The notes: a model not told the origin generated them from the letters alone. DNA of 31,933 nt from JALXCH01 sp964495805 (GCA_964495805.1 CAZBWV010000061.1:1-31933), one strand, 5' to 3'; positions 22,437 to 31,532 are shown, counted from the first letter of the stretch. A program made the numbers and translations.

Positions 22437-22465
22437 TTGACAGGTTGGGCAATTTTGTCTATATT
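22437..22465 (+). promoter_or_regulatory. Sigma70-type promoter of tRNA-Lys
   Basis: A perfect TTGACA (22437-22442), a 17-base spacer and TATATT (22460-22465) are seen 20 bases before the tRNA. The -10 continues as TATATTTG, so the same site also fits the Bacteroidetes -7 TAnnTTTG motif. Confidence 0.85.
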
Positions 22466-22484
22466 TGTGCCGCTTTTTTGGGTT

Positions 22485-22557
22485 GGGCCCGTAGCTCAGT
22501 CGGTAGAGCAGCGGCCTTTTAAGCCGTTGGTCGAAGGTTCGAATCCTTCCGGGCTCA
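22485..22557 (+). tRNA. tRNA-Lys (anticodon TTT)
   Basis: A 73-nt cloverleaf. The acceptor is GGGCCCG/CGGGCTC with one G-T pair and discriminator A. The D-arm is GCTCAGTCGGTAGAGC, the anticodon loop is CTTTTAA in a GCGGC/GCCGT-type stem, and the T-arm is GAAGGTTCGAATCCTTC. CCA is not encoded. It has its own promoter and terminator. Confidence 0.97.
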
Positions 22558-22561
22558 CAAG

Positions 22562-22591
22562 AATCCGACTTCTGTGGAAGTCGGATTTTTT
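22562..22591 (+). terminator. Rho-independent terminator after tRNA-Lys
   Basis: A perfect 11-bp stem (AATCCGACTTC / GAAGTCGGATT) with a TGTG loop is followed by T4 directly after the stem (22588-22591). It begins five bases after the tRNA. Confidence 0.93.
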
Positions 22592-22687
22592 ATTTCATTC
22601 AACGCACTAAAATGGAAGTCCCGGATATTTTGCTTTTTGCATGTGTGAGCTTTCTTCCCTATTTCCCTTCGATTCCGTCCGATGTAC

Positions 22688-24496
22688 TCAAAACGTGTTA
22701 ATAATCCGAAAATGAATCATCCCGTCCCGGAAGCTGTTGCCACGGGCCAGACCGTAATCCACCTGCATGATGCCCAGCGGTCCGGGAATACGAATACCCA
22801 GACCGAATCCCATTGGTTCACCATGGACTTCTTCGGGATATTTACGTGAGTAGGAAGCCCAATCCCAGAATAGAAAAAAGCGTGAACGCGGTGCCAGCAA
22901 AAACCAGTATTCCAGATTGCTCCAGACCACCCGATCGCCCACGAATTGATTCTCCCGATACCCTCGAACGGAGCTGGCCCCACCAAACCAGAACATATCC
23001 GGCATGCGTACCGGCTGGCCGGTGTTTCCCACAAATCCCGCCTGAACATTCAGTGCCAGCACCTGCCGATTCCAGATTTTTCGAAAAACCGACAACCGTG
23101 CTCTCATGCGTGTTACGTCCGTTTTACGTGCCAGACTATCTTCCACCAGAAGGTAGGCAGGTCCCAGGTTCTGCTGCTGACCGTAATCCACGCTGAGCTG
23201 CAACACCATTCCACGGGTGGGATTAAACGGTTCATCCCGGTTATCGAAACGAAAGCCCAACTCACTGCGCAGCGCATGGGTGCGCGGTAAACGCTGCACC
23301 GCACTGGCCAGCGAATCCGGGTACACATCCCGGGTAAACACCCGAAAAATAGCTGTCACATTTTCGTGCAGGGGAATTTCCCCATTTAACGCGTATTCCC
23401 ACTCAATATAGGTCGTATCCCGAATGATGCGGTGTAATTCCACACCGGCATGGAAGGGAAGCCCCAGGAAAAACGGTTCCCGATACCGCAGATGAAATTC
23501 TTCGGAAAAGCGGTCGGGTTTTTTCCAGGCAATATTAAGCAGACGTCCCGTACCGAACAGGTTGCGCAATTCCACCCGAAACATTCCGGTAAAATAACCA
23601 TGCTGCTCCGGTTGATTGGCTGGTGGCGGCACATAACCGACAATTCCGTCCAGTGCAGTAACTGGCGCCAGCTTAAACGGAAGGTACAGATAGTACAGGC
23701 TGTCGTTCGTCAGCACCAGTTGCGGCTCGTCTGCTGCTTCCACAAACTCCTGTTTAACCAGAATTTGCCGAAAACGCTGCACCTGTTCTTCCCGATAAAG
23801 CTGATGCTTCCGAAAATGGAAAATTCGCTCCAGATAGTGCAGGTCCACCTGATCCGAATAGGGAATGCGCAAACCGGCAATGGACACGCGTGGACCAGGC
23901 ACAATCTTCAGATGCAGGTTGATCCGCACTTCTTGCGGTTGTACCGTGTCTGCCAGCATTTTCTCCGTTTCGATGCGCGCCAGGGGATAGCCGTTGTTTT
24001 CTAACTTCTTGATCAGTGCACCGAACAACCCTTTCTCCCAGCTCCTGGTAAACGGCTGATTAACGAAGTCCTGCCGAAGCAGTTCCAGCTCATCCTGCAT
24101 ATCCCGTTCCAGCGAATCAGAAAAATTAAGCTGAATGGCACCAACCACAAACTTCTTGCCCGGATTAACATATAACGTAAGTCGGGCACGGGAAGTGTCC
24201 GCCAGCCGCTGCACGCGGAACGAATCCAACCGGACAAGATAGTAACCGTACTGGTGTAACTGGTCGGCAATCTCCTGCTGAATCCGACGAATCAACGACG
24301 GTTTGACCGGATGCAATCGATAGCGACCGGCAGAGATGCGAACTTTTTCTTTGATTTTCGGTTGAATCTGCACATCCAGCCGTTCCAGCACCGGCGGCAT
24401 CCGGATAAGCGAATCGACCATCGCCAATTGTACGGGAGCTGCTGGCAATGCACCAATTCCCACCCACAGCATTATGTACAAAATGAACCGTTTCAT
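22688..24496 (-). CDS. Omp85/BamA-TamA family outer-membrane assembly protein
   Basis: The 602-residue protein has a signal peptide (about 1-19, 'GALPAAPV'). POTRA-like periplasmic segments follow at about 110-280, including 'GPRVSIAGLRIPYSDQVDL' at 201. The C-terminal half is a beta-barrel. Omp85 marks are 'DNRDEPFNPTRGM' (418-430), the barrel-lid motif 'GGASSVRGYRENQF' (505-518) with VRGY, 'WSNLEYWF', and a C-terminal Phe after alternating hydrophobic residues. It is shorter than BamA (about 800) and nearer TamA in size. It probably inserts or exports outer-membrane or surface proteins. It is the last gene of a minus-strand run and follows the giant barrel gene by 90 bases, which may be its client. 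A separate BamA is presumably encoded elsewhere. Confidence 0.88.
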   Translation of the reverse strand: MKRFILYIMLWVGIGALPAAPVQLAMVDSLIRMPPVLERLDVQIQPKIKEKVRISAGRYRLHPVKPSLIRRIQQEIADQLHQYGYYLVRLDSFRVQRLADTSRARLTLYVNPGKKFVVGAIQLNFSDSLERDMQDELELLRQDFVNQPFTRSWEKGLFGALIKKLENNGYPLARIETEKMLADTVQPQEVRINLHLKIVPGPRVSIAGLRIPYSDQVDLHYLERIFHFRKHQLYREEQVQRFRQILVKQEFVEAADEPQLVLTNDSLYYLYLPFKLAPVTALDGIVGYVPPPANQPEQHGYFTGMFRVELRNLFGTGRLLNIAWKKPDRFSEEFHLRYREPFFLGLPFHAGVELHRIIRDTTYIEWEYALNGEIPLHENVTAIFRVFTRDVYPDSLASAVQRLPRTHALRSELGFRFDNRDEPFNPTRGMVLQLSVDYGQQQNLGPAYLLVEDSLARKTDVTRMRARLSVFRKIWNRQVLALNVQAGFVGNTGQPVRMPDMFWFGGASSVRGYRENQFVGDRVVWSNLEYWFLLAPRSRFFLFWDWASYSRKYPEEVHGEPMGFGLGIRIPGPLGIMQVDYGLARGNSFRDGMIHFRIINTF

Positions 24497-24586
24497 CCTA
24501 TTCGCTTAACTTTCCGATAACCCGGAAATGTGTTTTGTCTCCAATTCCATACTATCTGCCAGGTAATTTATTCACCGACCCGTTCA

Positions 24587-27500
24587 TTAAAAAAATGCCC
24601 GCACCTCCGCTTTACCCAGGTGCATCACCCGGGCCATTCCGGCATCTCGCCGACCGGTATAAGTGGCCGTTACGGAAATGTTGGTACTGACGAAATACTC
24701 GAACCGTAAATTCCACAGCAGAGACGTGCCGCTCTTTTTCCCTTTCCCCATTTCAAAGGGAATGGGACGGTTCAAGGGATTCGCGACCTCTTTCACCCGG
24801 AGATAATTCAAGTTTACGGTTCCACGAATTTTGCTTTTCATGGAATATTGAATTTCTGGCTTTATCTCGTAATAATGTACTTTAAGCGGATTTTCCACGC
24901 TACGGTCATCCTGCCAGCCACCTTCCATTCCCAGTCTCAATTGCCATGCATACACCGGCCGGTAATTCCATTTCAACATCAGGGAATGTCCGTAAATACG
25001 GTGGTTGCGTATTGGCTGAGCAGATACCGACCGGAAGTTGGTGCTGTATTTGTACTCCAATTCCTGAGAGAGTTTATTGCGCCACAATTTCTGCCGCCAG
25101 ATGAAAATGCCATCCCACAACCGTCTGCTTTCGTTGTAATTGGCATCCACAAACTGATTGGCCAGATTATCCCGGAATCGGCTGCGCAGGGTGAATCCGT
25201 ACACCGGATTACGCTCGAACAAATAAATATCCTGATTAAATACCAGGCTGCCCTGGAGTGTATTGCGATTATTGTGAATTTCGGAGGGATTCAACAGATA
25301 GAGTCGCCACACATTGGAGGAAGCATTCCGGTCGTCCACCCGAATGAAAGTAAAGGTGGAGAAGATGTTCAACAGCTTTTTGAATCCTTTTTGCTTGCGG
25401 GAGGCGGTGCGCGGACGGAAGCGCAACTGCCAGCTGGCCTGAATATTGGTCACTGGCAAAAACTCTCCGGTGGGAACCACAATCAGGATGTAATCGCCCT
25501 GCGGGTCGGGCACATATTCCTGCAACGTTTCGTCCCAGCGGTAATTCCCCCGATTCTCCCCTACCCGCAGATATACCTTCTCCTGGCGGGCCTGCAGCTC
25601 ACTGGCCACTTTGTAATTCCATCGGCTGTCCACCGTGCGCAGGCGATTCCGGTACTGCAATTCCATGTTGGCCAGCTGGCTTCGTCGGTCGATCCAGGTC
25701 GTATCCTGAAATTGCGGGTCCACCTGGTACTGTGCTTTTTCCTCTGCGGTGAGATGGGTAAACAGGGAATCGTATTGTTTCTCGCGATACACAAAGGAAA
25801 CCCGTCCCTGCCAGTTGCGGGACTGTAAAATGCGCATCTGGAATTCGTGAGTGTAAGAGGTGGCAAGTTTTTGCCGTTCTCCGCGGTGGTTCGGATTGTA
25901 CAGAAAATCCTCCCGGATTTTGCTGTCCAGCTTCCATGCAGTACCCCAAATCGGTTGAAGGCGCAAACCGGCACTTTTTTCGGTAAAGTAGAATCCCGTG
26001 AGGGTGTCCTGCCCGTGCAGATTGCCCCGGTCTTCTGCCCGGTAACCGATATAGGGATACAGTCTGCCGAACTGATGTCCCAGTGCCCCACCCAGGCGAT
26101 ACCAGTCGCTATGCGCACCGGGATTGGTACTGCGTACCGCTTCTGCGAAAATTCGGCCATTGACTATGGTGGAATCCATCAACACGATTTCTCCCTTACC
26201 ACGCCGGGAGTCAATCTCCTCACCGCGACGGATCAGTCCACCATTCAGGGTAAATTTGATTTTTGGGGAAGGCTGGAACAGCAGTAACGATTCCAGTGTG
26301 CGCTCGTCCTGTCGCAGAGCGCTCTGTTCCAGATTCCATTTGTAGTTGTATTCCGGTTGATATTCCCGATCCAGCGGTGCGAATTGCACCTGCCGTTGCC
26401 GGGCATCCAGCTTCCAGCTAACGATCCCTAATTTTCTCCCGAACAAATGAAGAGACGGATTGGTGTACGCAATATCCAGATTTAATGCATGGCCGGGATT
26501 GTCTTCATCATCTAACGGGGAAAAAACGTTCTGATCCCAGTAGGAAAACGCTCCTTCTCCCCGAATGGTCAGGAAATTGCCAGCCCGGTAAAACACCCCT
26601 ACATCGGTCAAATATTTCTCTCCCGCCAGCGGGATCAGCTTGATTGGCAGATAATCCCCCAGCCCCGGTCCCACAAACTGGTACACTCCCAACCGCTTTT
26701 TGATGTAACTACCCTGACCGGGTCCCACCCCTTTAAAGGAAACGGAATAATTCCCCTGCCCCACTCCCACATAGTGGAAGTAATGGTACGTCGTGCCAGC
26801 AATCACAGTATCCCGCTTAACGTAAGTGCCATTTCCGTCTCCCACGTAACGGGCACCGGATGTACTGGCAGCCAGGGCGCTATCGCCCGCCTGGGCAAGA
26901 ATTCTTTTCTCCTCATCGCTCAACGGAGCACTATCTTCCAGCAGATGTTGAGTGTCGTCCCATTCGCGAAAGAAACGCACATCGTACCCCAGTCCACTCC
27001 CCGGGGGCTGCTTCACCGCCGAAAATCCCAGCAAATTTTTTCCGTAACGCTGGAAGGTGTCCGCATATTCAAAATCCACTTCGATGCGATCTTCACTGGT
27101 AATCAACCGTTTGTTGGTAAAATAAATCTGCGCCAGCCCGTAATCGATGATGTAATCGAAATTCTCTCCCCGCTTTTGCAGAATTCCGTTCACGTACACC
27201 CGTTCAGTTCCCGCCAGAACAATGATTTCCCGCTGTCCGTTCTTCCCGCGCAACTGGTACGGTCCCTGATTCCCCTCCTGTCCCATGAATTTGTTACTGT
27301 GGAAAGTTCCCCGGGAGGTAGCGTAAGTAATCTGCTGGTGGTACTGACGGTATTTTCCGTAAGCGGTAATTCCCTGTAATTTGCGCTTTAGATTACCGAA
27401 CTGGCTGTTGCCGTAAATCAGATTGAAATCGCCCAGGGTGCCACCCAGGTACGGGCTTTTTATTTTAACAAACACCCGATCCACTTCACGCAGCGTCTGG

Positions 27501-28129
27501 GTGTTTCCCTCCGGCTGGATGGGAGTGCTTTGATCAGTCAAAGCGGCAATAAGTTGCACATTGGGGGTAATGTAACCGGAAAGTTGCAGGTTTAACCCGG
27601 AGTTCAGGGTTAGATCCGAATTGGAACCAATCTCCACCCCGCGTACAATGCTTCCGCTGCGCTGAAGATTGCTGCTGTATTGGTCGATGTCTTCCCACAG
27701 CCGGGATGTTCTGACCCGCTTCACCTGCTCCTGTCCGGTGGTGTCCTGCTCCACTTTTTCCACAATCTGGCGATGGCTATACTCCGGAATCAGAGGAAGG
27801 GGGTTTTTACGATAGATAACGGTGACACTGTCCGGTGCATGTAAAGGCGGATTGAACAGCAGATATCCCTTCCGCGGGAAGAGACGGTAGTGGATGCCCC
27901 GTAGCAATTTGAAACGATTACGGTACACTCGTTCGCTGCCGGGAATGATAAAATGATGGGGAAGTTGCAGGGAGTCCAGAGTGGAATCCACACGCAGTAC
28001 AAACGTATCCGGCACAACGTCCAGAAACAGGCGGTCGGTGCGATTATCCTGCGCCTTCAGGGACAACTGCCAGAAAAAAAGCCAACCGATGGTGACTACC
28101 AACAAGTAGAATGTAGTTTTATTGGACAC
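24587..28129 (-). CDS. Very large outer-membrane beta-barrel protein, function unknown
   Basis: The 1180-residue product has a signal peptide (about 1-26, cleavage near 'LKAQDN') and ends in 'AEVRAFF', an aromatic C-terminus typical of outer-membrane barrels. Residues about 30-150 look like a soluble periplasmic domain. From about 160 on, repeated amphipathic strands with aromatic girdles ('GLNLQLSGYITPNVQLIAAL') indicate a large barrel of many strands. Four VGxGxGxY motifs occur at about 429 (VGDGNGTY), 454 (VGVGQGNY), 468 (VGPGQGSY) and 486 (VGPGLGDY). I know no described function for them. Residues 295-355 ('GTERVYVNGILQ', 'DYGLAQIYFTNKRL') look like a compact plug-type beta domain. It has no TonB-dependent receptor signature. 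It is followed by the Omp85 gene; gpsA is 63 bases upstream. Confidence 0.8.
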   Translation of the reverse strand: MSNKTTFYLLVVTIGWLFFWQLSLKAQDNRTDRLFLDVVPDTFVLRVDSTLDSLQLPHHFIIPGSERVYRNRFKLLRGIHYRLFPRKGYLLFNPPLHAPDSVTVIYRKNPLPLIPEYSHRQIVEKVEQDTTGQEQVKRVRTSRLWEDIDQYSSNLQRSGSIVRGVEIGSNSDLTLNSGLNLQLSGYITPNVQLIAALTDQSTPIQPEGNTQTLREVDRVFVKIKSPYLGGTLGDFNLIYGNSQFGNLKRKLQGITAYGKYRQYHQQITYATSRGTFHSNKFMGQEGNQGPYQLRGKNGQREIIVLAGTERVYVNGILQKRGENFDYIIDYGLAQIYFTNKRLITSEDRIEVDFEYADTFQRYGKNLLGFSAVKQPPGSGLGYDVRFFREWDDTQHLLEDSAPLSDEEKRILAQAGDSALAASTSGARYVGDGNGTYVKRDTVIAGTTYHYFHYVGVGQGNYSVSFKGVGPGQGSYIKKRLGVYQFVGPGLGDYLPIKLIPLAGEKYLTDVGVFYRAGNFLTIRGEGAFSYWDQNVFSPLDDEDNPGHALNLDIAYTNPSLHLFGRKLGIVSWKLDARQRQVQFAPLDREYQPEYNYKWNLEQSALRQDERTLESLLLFQPSPKIKFTLNGGLIRRGEEIDSRRGKGEIVLMDSTIVNGRIFAEAVRSTNPGAHSDWYRLGGALGHQFGRLYPYIGYRAEDRGNLHGQDTLTGFYFTEKSAGLRLQPIWGTAWKLDSKIREDFLYNPNHRGERQKLATSYTHEFQMRILQSRNWQGRVSFVYREKQYDSLFTHLTAEEKAQYQVDPQFQDTTWIDRRSQLANMELQYRNRLRTVDSRWNYKVASELQARQEKVYLRVGENRGNYRWDETLQEYVPDPQGDYILIVVPTGEFLPVTNIQASWQLRFRPRTASRKQKGFKKLLNIFSTFTFIRVDDRNASSNVWRLYLLNPSEIHNNRNTLQGSLVFNQDIYLFERNPVYGFTLRSRFRDNLANQFVDANYNESRRLWDGIFIWRQKLWRNKLSQELEYKYSTNFRSVSAQPIRNHRIYGHSLMLKWNYRPVYAWQLRLGMEGGWQDDRSVENPLKVHYYEIKPEIQYSMKSKIRGTVNLNYLRVKEVANPLNRPIPFEMGKGKKSGTSLLWNLRFEYFVSTNISVTATYTGRRDAGMARVMHLGKAEVRAFF

Positions 28130-28192
28130 GCGACTTCGCTAATATTTTTTCGGTAGCAGTTGTCTCTCCATGTCCCTCCTGTGTTTTGGGAA

Positions 28193-29200
28193 TTAGATGG
28201 GCGTTTCCTCTTTTGGGTCTCTTTGCATCAGGTCACGTACGGCATCGTGGGGATTTTTCTGGTGGAACAGCACCTGATACACCTGCTGGGAGATGGGCAT
28301 TTCTACCGGATACTTTTGCAACAATTGATGCACCGATCGGGTGGTTTTCACTCCTTCCGCCACCATCACCATACCGCTCAATACCTCCTGCAGCGTTTTT
28401 CCTTGACCAATCTGTTCCCCCACATAACGGTTACGGCTATGGCGACTCATGCAGGTCACAATCAGGTCTCCCATACCAGAAAGCCCGGAGAAAGTATGTA
28501 GCTGTGCTCCCATGGCAACTCCCAGCCGGGTCATTTCCACCAGCGCACGGGTCATCAGAGCCGCTTTGGTATTGTCGCCGAATCCGGCGCCATCGGCAAT
28601 TCCCGCAGCAATTGCAATCACGTTCTTTAGCGAACCGCCTAATTCCACCCCAATAATATCGGTACTGGAGTACACCCGGAAGTAAGGAGCCCGGAACAGG
28701 TCCCGCACCTGACGGGCAGTTTCCAGACTGCTGCTGGCAGCCACCACAGCAGTGGCAATATGTCGGCTGACTTCCTCGGCATGGCTGGGACCGGATAGGG
28801 TGGCAATCTGTTCCTCTGGCACACCGGTTACCTGCTGAATTACCTGGGACATGCGGAGCAAGGTATCGTTTTCAATCCCTTTGGCAACATTAATGAAATA
28901 CTTTTCCCGGAACAGCTCAGTGCTTCCCTGCTGCAACACGCTTCGCATCACATGGGAAGGAACCGCCATGACCAGGAAAGGAGCAAAGCGAAAGGCTTCT
29001 TCCAGTTCGTCGGTTAGCTTCAGGGATTCAGCCAGTGGAACGCCGGGCAGATATTTTTCGTTCCGACGCTCTTTTAACATCAACTGGTACTGATCCTTCT
29101 CATACACGTACAGCAGGGTATCGTGGCCATTTTCTGCCAACACATTGGCAAGGGTGGTTCCCCAGCTACCTGCACCGATTACCGAAATTTTTATTGACAT
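28193..29200 (-). CDS. gpsA: Glycerol-3-phosphate dehydrogenase [NAD(P)+]
   Basis: GpsA reduces dihydroxyacetone phosphate to sn-glycerol 3-phosphate, the backbone of phospholipids. The 335-residue protein has the usual length. The Rossmann loop 'VIGAGSWGTTLA' lies at 7-18, 'NVAKGIE' gives Lys107, 'SGPSHAEEV' is at 136, and 'ELGGSLKNVIAIAAG' gives the catalytic Lys192. 'GLSGMGDLIVTC' and 'SRNRYVG' complete the family pattern. It lies on the same strand as purC (52 bases upstream) and plsY, which uses its product. Confidence 0.97.
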   Translation of the reverse strand: MSIKISVIGAGSWGTTLANVLAENGHDTLLYVYEKDQYQLMLKERRNEKYLPGVPLAESLKLTDELEEAFRFAPFLVMAVPSHVMRSVLQQGSTELFREKYFINVAKGIENDTLLRMSQVIQQVTGVPEEQIATLSGPSHAEEVSRHIATAVVAASSSLETARQVRDLFRAPYFRVYSSTDIIGVELGGSLKNVIAIAAGIADGAGFGDNTKAALMTRALVEMTRLGVAMGAQLHTFSGLSGMGDLIVTCMSRHSRNRYVGEQIGQGKTLQEVLSGMVMVAEGVKTTRSVHQLLQKYPVEMPISQQVYQVLFHQKNPHDAVRDLMQRDPKEETPI

Positions 29201-29251
29201 ACGTTCACCGTGTTCTTGTTATATTCAGAATTTTCTGTCATCATGGTAATT

Positions 29252-30160
29252 TTAATCGTTGTTTAAAATGTCTTCCACCGTGCGACCGGTTAAAATTTTC
29301 AGAATTTCCTGATACTTTCGGGAGGTGTTCGCAACTACCTCTTCCGGCAACGGTGGCGGTGGTGGTGTTTTGTCCCAGTCCAGCGTCTCCAGATAGTCCC
29401 GCAAATATTGCTTATCCAGGCTTGGCTGGCTTTGTCCGGGCTGGTACAACTCCGCTGGCCAGAAACGGGAAGAATCCGGCGTCATGGCTTCGTCGATGAG
29501 TAAAATCTCTCCGTCGATCATGCCAAATTCAAACTTGGTGTCTGCGATAATAATTCCTTTCAACCGTGCGACTTCCGCCCCGTACTGGTACAGAGCCAGG
29601 CTTTTTTCCTTGAGCACCTCACCATACTTTTCTCCCACAATTTCCACCATCCGCTGATACGAAATATTTTCGTCGTGTCCGGTTTCTGCTTTGGTGCTGG
29701 GAGTAAACAGCGGCTCGGGTAACTGAGAGGAATTCACCAATCCTTCGGGAAGGGAAATTCCGTGCACCGTTCCCGATTTGCGGTATTCCTTCCAGCCCGA
29801 ACCGGCCAGATAGCCCCGCACGATGCATTCCACCGGAAACGGATTGGCTTTTTTTACCAGCATAGCTCTGCCTTTTAGCAGCTCTTCGTAACGATTGAAT
29901 GGTTCCGGAAAATCAGCCACGCGATCGGTGACAAAATGATTTGGTACAATGTGGCGGGTTTTCTCGAACCAGAAACGGGAAATCTGTGTCAGTACAATCC
30001 CCTTGTAAGGAATGGGTTCATTCATTACCACATCGAAGGCGGAGATGCGGTCTGTGGTAACGATGAGCAAATATTCGCCCGCATCGTAAATATCGCGTAC
30101 TTTACCGCGACTGAGCAGGCGGGCTTCCGGAATTTCGGTCTGTTGAACAGGCTGTACCAT
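29252..30160 (-). CDS. purC: Phosphoribosylaminoimidazole-succinocarboxamide synthase (SAICAR synthetase)
   Basis: PurC joins aspartate to CAIR with ATP in purine synthesis. The 302-residue protein has 'LLSRGKVRDIYD' (ATP site), 'TDRISAFDVVMNEPIPYKG', 'ECIVRGYLAGSGWKEY', 'PSTKAETGHDENIS', 'IIADTKFEFG' and 'LIDEAMTPDSSRFW', all family motifs. It is of the longer (about 300-residue) class, as in many FCB bacteria and yeast, rather than the about 235-residue E. coli class. It is placed between plsY (12 bases upstream in transcription order) and gpsA on the same strand, so it is probably in one operon with phospholipid genes. Confidence 0.97.
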   Translation of the reverse strand: MVQPVQQTEIPEARLLSRGKVRDIYDAGEYLLIVTTDRISAFDVVMNEPIPYKGIVLTQISRFWFEKTRHIVPNHFVTDRVADFPEPFNRYEELLKGRAMLVKKANPFPVECIVRGYLAGSGWKEYRKSGTVHGISLPEGLVNSSQLPEPLFTPSTKAETGHDENISYQRMVEIVGEKYGEVLKEKSLALYQYGAEVARLKGIIIADTKFEFGMIDGEILLIDEAMTPDSSRFWPAELYQPGQSQPSLDKQYLRDYLETLDWDKTPPPPPLPEEVVANTSRKYQEILKILTGRTVEDILNND

Positions 30161-30171
30161 ATGGTTTCTCT

Positions 30172-30804
30172 CTACTTTTTCTTGAATTCAATTCGGTTTT
30201 CTGTCCCCTGAAGGAGTCGTTGAATATTGCTACGATGGGTGTACAGGATAAGCACCGGCACCAGCATACCCAGTATCAAAATGGGTGTTTGCACTGGCTG
30301 GTGAAAAGCATATTTTTGCAGGAAAAGAAAAACAGGGATGGTGAGTGAGGCGGTGATGGAACCCAGGGAAACATATCGGGTGGTAGCAAATACGATGATA
30401 AATACAATCAGACCTGCCAGTACCGCCTGGGGCACCAGCCCGACGATCATTCCCGCACCGGTTCCCACTCCTTTGCCCCCTTTGAAACCAGCAAACACCG
30501 TCCAGATGTGGCCGAACACGGCACTCATTCCGGCAATGATTTGAAGCACCACCGGTTGCACAGCAACAGCTCCAACCGCCAATTTGTACACCAGAACGGT
30601 GGCAACGAATCCTTTAGCCATATCCACCAGCAGAACAAACAAACCAGCCTTCCAGCCCAGCACCCGAAAAACATTGGTGGCTCCGGCGTTTCCGCTGCCA
30701 TGCTGCCGCACATCGATACCCCGTAGCAGTTTACCCGTTACAATGGCGGTGGGAAAAGAACCTAACAGGTAGCTCAGCAAAATCATAAGAAACAATTGGA
30801 ACAT
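30172..30804 (-). CDS. plsY: Acyl-phosphate:glycerol-3-phosphate acyltransferase PlsY
   Basis: PlsY transfers an acyl group from acyl-phosphate to glycerol 3-phosphate to make lysophosphatidate at the inner membrane. The 210-residue protein has about five membrane segments and the three PlsY motifs. These are 'HGSGNAGATNVFRVLG' (35-50), 'FAGFKGGKGVGTGAG' (phosphate/glycerol-3-phosphate site) and a terminal 'THRSNIQRLLQGTE'. It is the first gene of the minus-strand run plsY-purC-gpsA, so the acceptor-making enzyme GpsA and the acylating enzyme are encoded together. Confidence 0.97.
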   Translation of the reverse strand: MFQLFLMILLSYLLGSFPTAIVTGKLLRGIDVRQHGSGNAGATNVFRVLGWKAGLFVLLVDMAKGFVATVLVYKLAVGAVAVQPVVLQIIAGMSAVFGHIWTVFAGFKGGKGVGTGAGMIVGLVPQAVLAGLIVFIIVFATTRYVSLGSITASLTIPVFLFLQKYAFHQPVQTPILILGMLVPVLILYTHRSNIQRLLQGTENRIEFKKK

Positions 30805-31040
30805 AATCTGTCCTCATAAAGGTTCAATTTCACCACGGGAGCAAAAACGTTGGAAAAAAATCTGAATCTCCTGTTTTTGACTCCCGAATTGCACAAAAAT
30901 AATAAAAAGATATGATGGTTTCAACTGCAATCCCCATCCGTTCGCTCGAATATTCACCCTCAGCCCCTCAACTTTTGATGAACACCGTGCCTAAAGCCCG
31001 ATGTTACTGTTTACAAAAGTAATAGGATGATGTTCTTTAT
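30805..31040. other. Intergenic region with one degenerate repeat copy, no gene
   Basis: This is the upstream region of plsY and must hold the promoter of the minus-strand run. The segment 30981-31006 (AACACCGTGCCTAAAGCCCG, then ATGTTA) is a degenerate copy of the 'AACACCG-GGCTTTAGCCCGGTG' repeat seen at 31542 and, inverted, at 31680. I see nothing else. Confidence 0.5.
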
Positions 31041-31210
31041 AGATTTCTCCATTCGCTTCTCTCTCCGTTCGTCGCTTCAGTCGGAATGACAGCGTGCTGC
31101 CCTGTCACCCCGAGCGGAGCGCCAGCGGAGTCGAGGGGTCTCATTCAATCCGGATAGTCCTTAAAAAAAGAATTTTCGGACAGGATATACAGGATGGAAC
31201 AGGATTAAAA
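31041..31210 (+). repeat. Composite intergenic repeat A+B, copy 1
   Basis: Part A (31041-31144) has TCGTCGCTTCAGTCGGAATG near its start and TCACCCCGAGCGGAGCG, then GGAGTCGAGGGGTCTCAT, at its end. GGAATGACAG and CTGTCACCCC form an internal inverted pair. After a 33-base linker comes part B (31178-31210), a tandem of ACAGGAT-type units. Copy 2 at 31314-31485 repeats A, linker and B in the same order. Such A and B motifs are common intergenic repeats in environmental bacterial genomes. Confidence 0.85.
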
Positions 31211-31237
31211 TATTGAAAATAAATCAAACGTTAAAAT

Positions 31238-31272
31238 CTTTTAATCATCCTGAAAATCCTGTCAATCCTTTC
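31238..31272 (-). repeat. Inverted copy of repeat B (AGGATT/ACAGGAT units)
   Basis: On the minus strand this reads GGATTGACAGGATTTTCAGG and continues ATGATTAAAA. It is the inverse of B copy 1 (31178-31210) and can form a long stem with it around a short AT-rich spacer. Confidence 0.75.
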
Positions 31273-31313
31273 TAAAAAAAAACAAGCTGTATGAACAGGT
31301 CGATGTGTTCCAG

Positions 31314-31485
31314 AGATTCCTCCGTTCCGCTCCTCACTTCGTTCGTCGCTCCAGTCGGAATGACAGCAAGCTCTCCTGTCACCCCGAGCGGAGCGTTAGC
31401 GGAGTCGAGGGGTCTCATCCCCATCCGGCTTGCTCTGAATAAATAATTTTTTGACAGGATGAACAGGATGGAACAGGATTTAGGA
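31314..31485 (+). repeat. Composite intergenic repeat A+B, copy 2
   Basis: A (31314-31418) and B (31451-31482, GACAGGATGAACAGGATGGA and on) are joined by a linker that is recognisably the same as in copy 1 (CCATCCGG ... AATAATTTTTTGACAGGAT). The whole unit of about 170 bp is therefore the repeated entity, offset by 273 bp from copy 1. Confidence 0.85.
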
Positions 31486-31532
31486 TGGATGATTTGAACA
31501 TTTTATACGCCCCCATCCTGTATGTTAAACAA

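Noticed and set aside
24848..25828. 326-codon plus-strand ORF
   Set aside because: It lies fully antisense to the giant barrel gene, has no domain and no ribosome-binding site, and reflects codon bias of the opposite strand.
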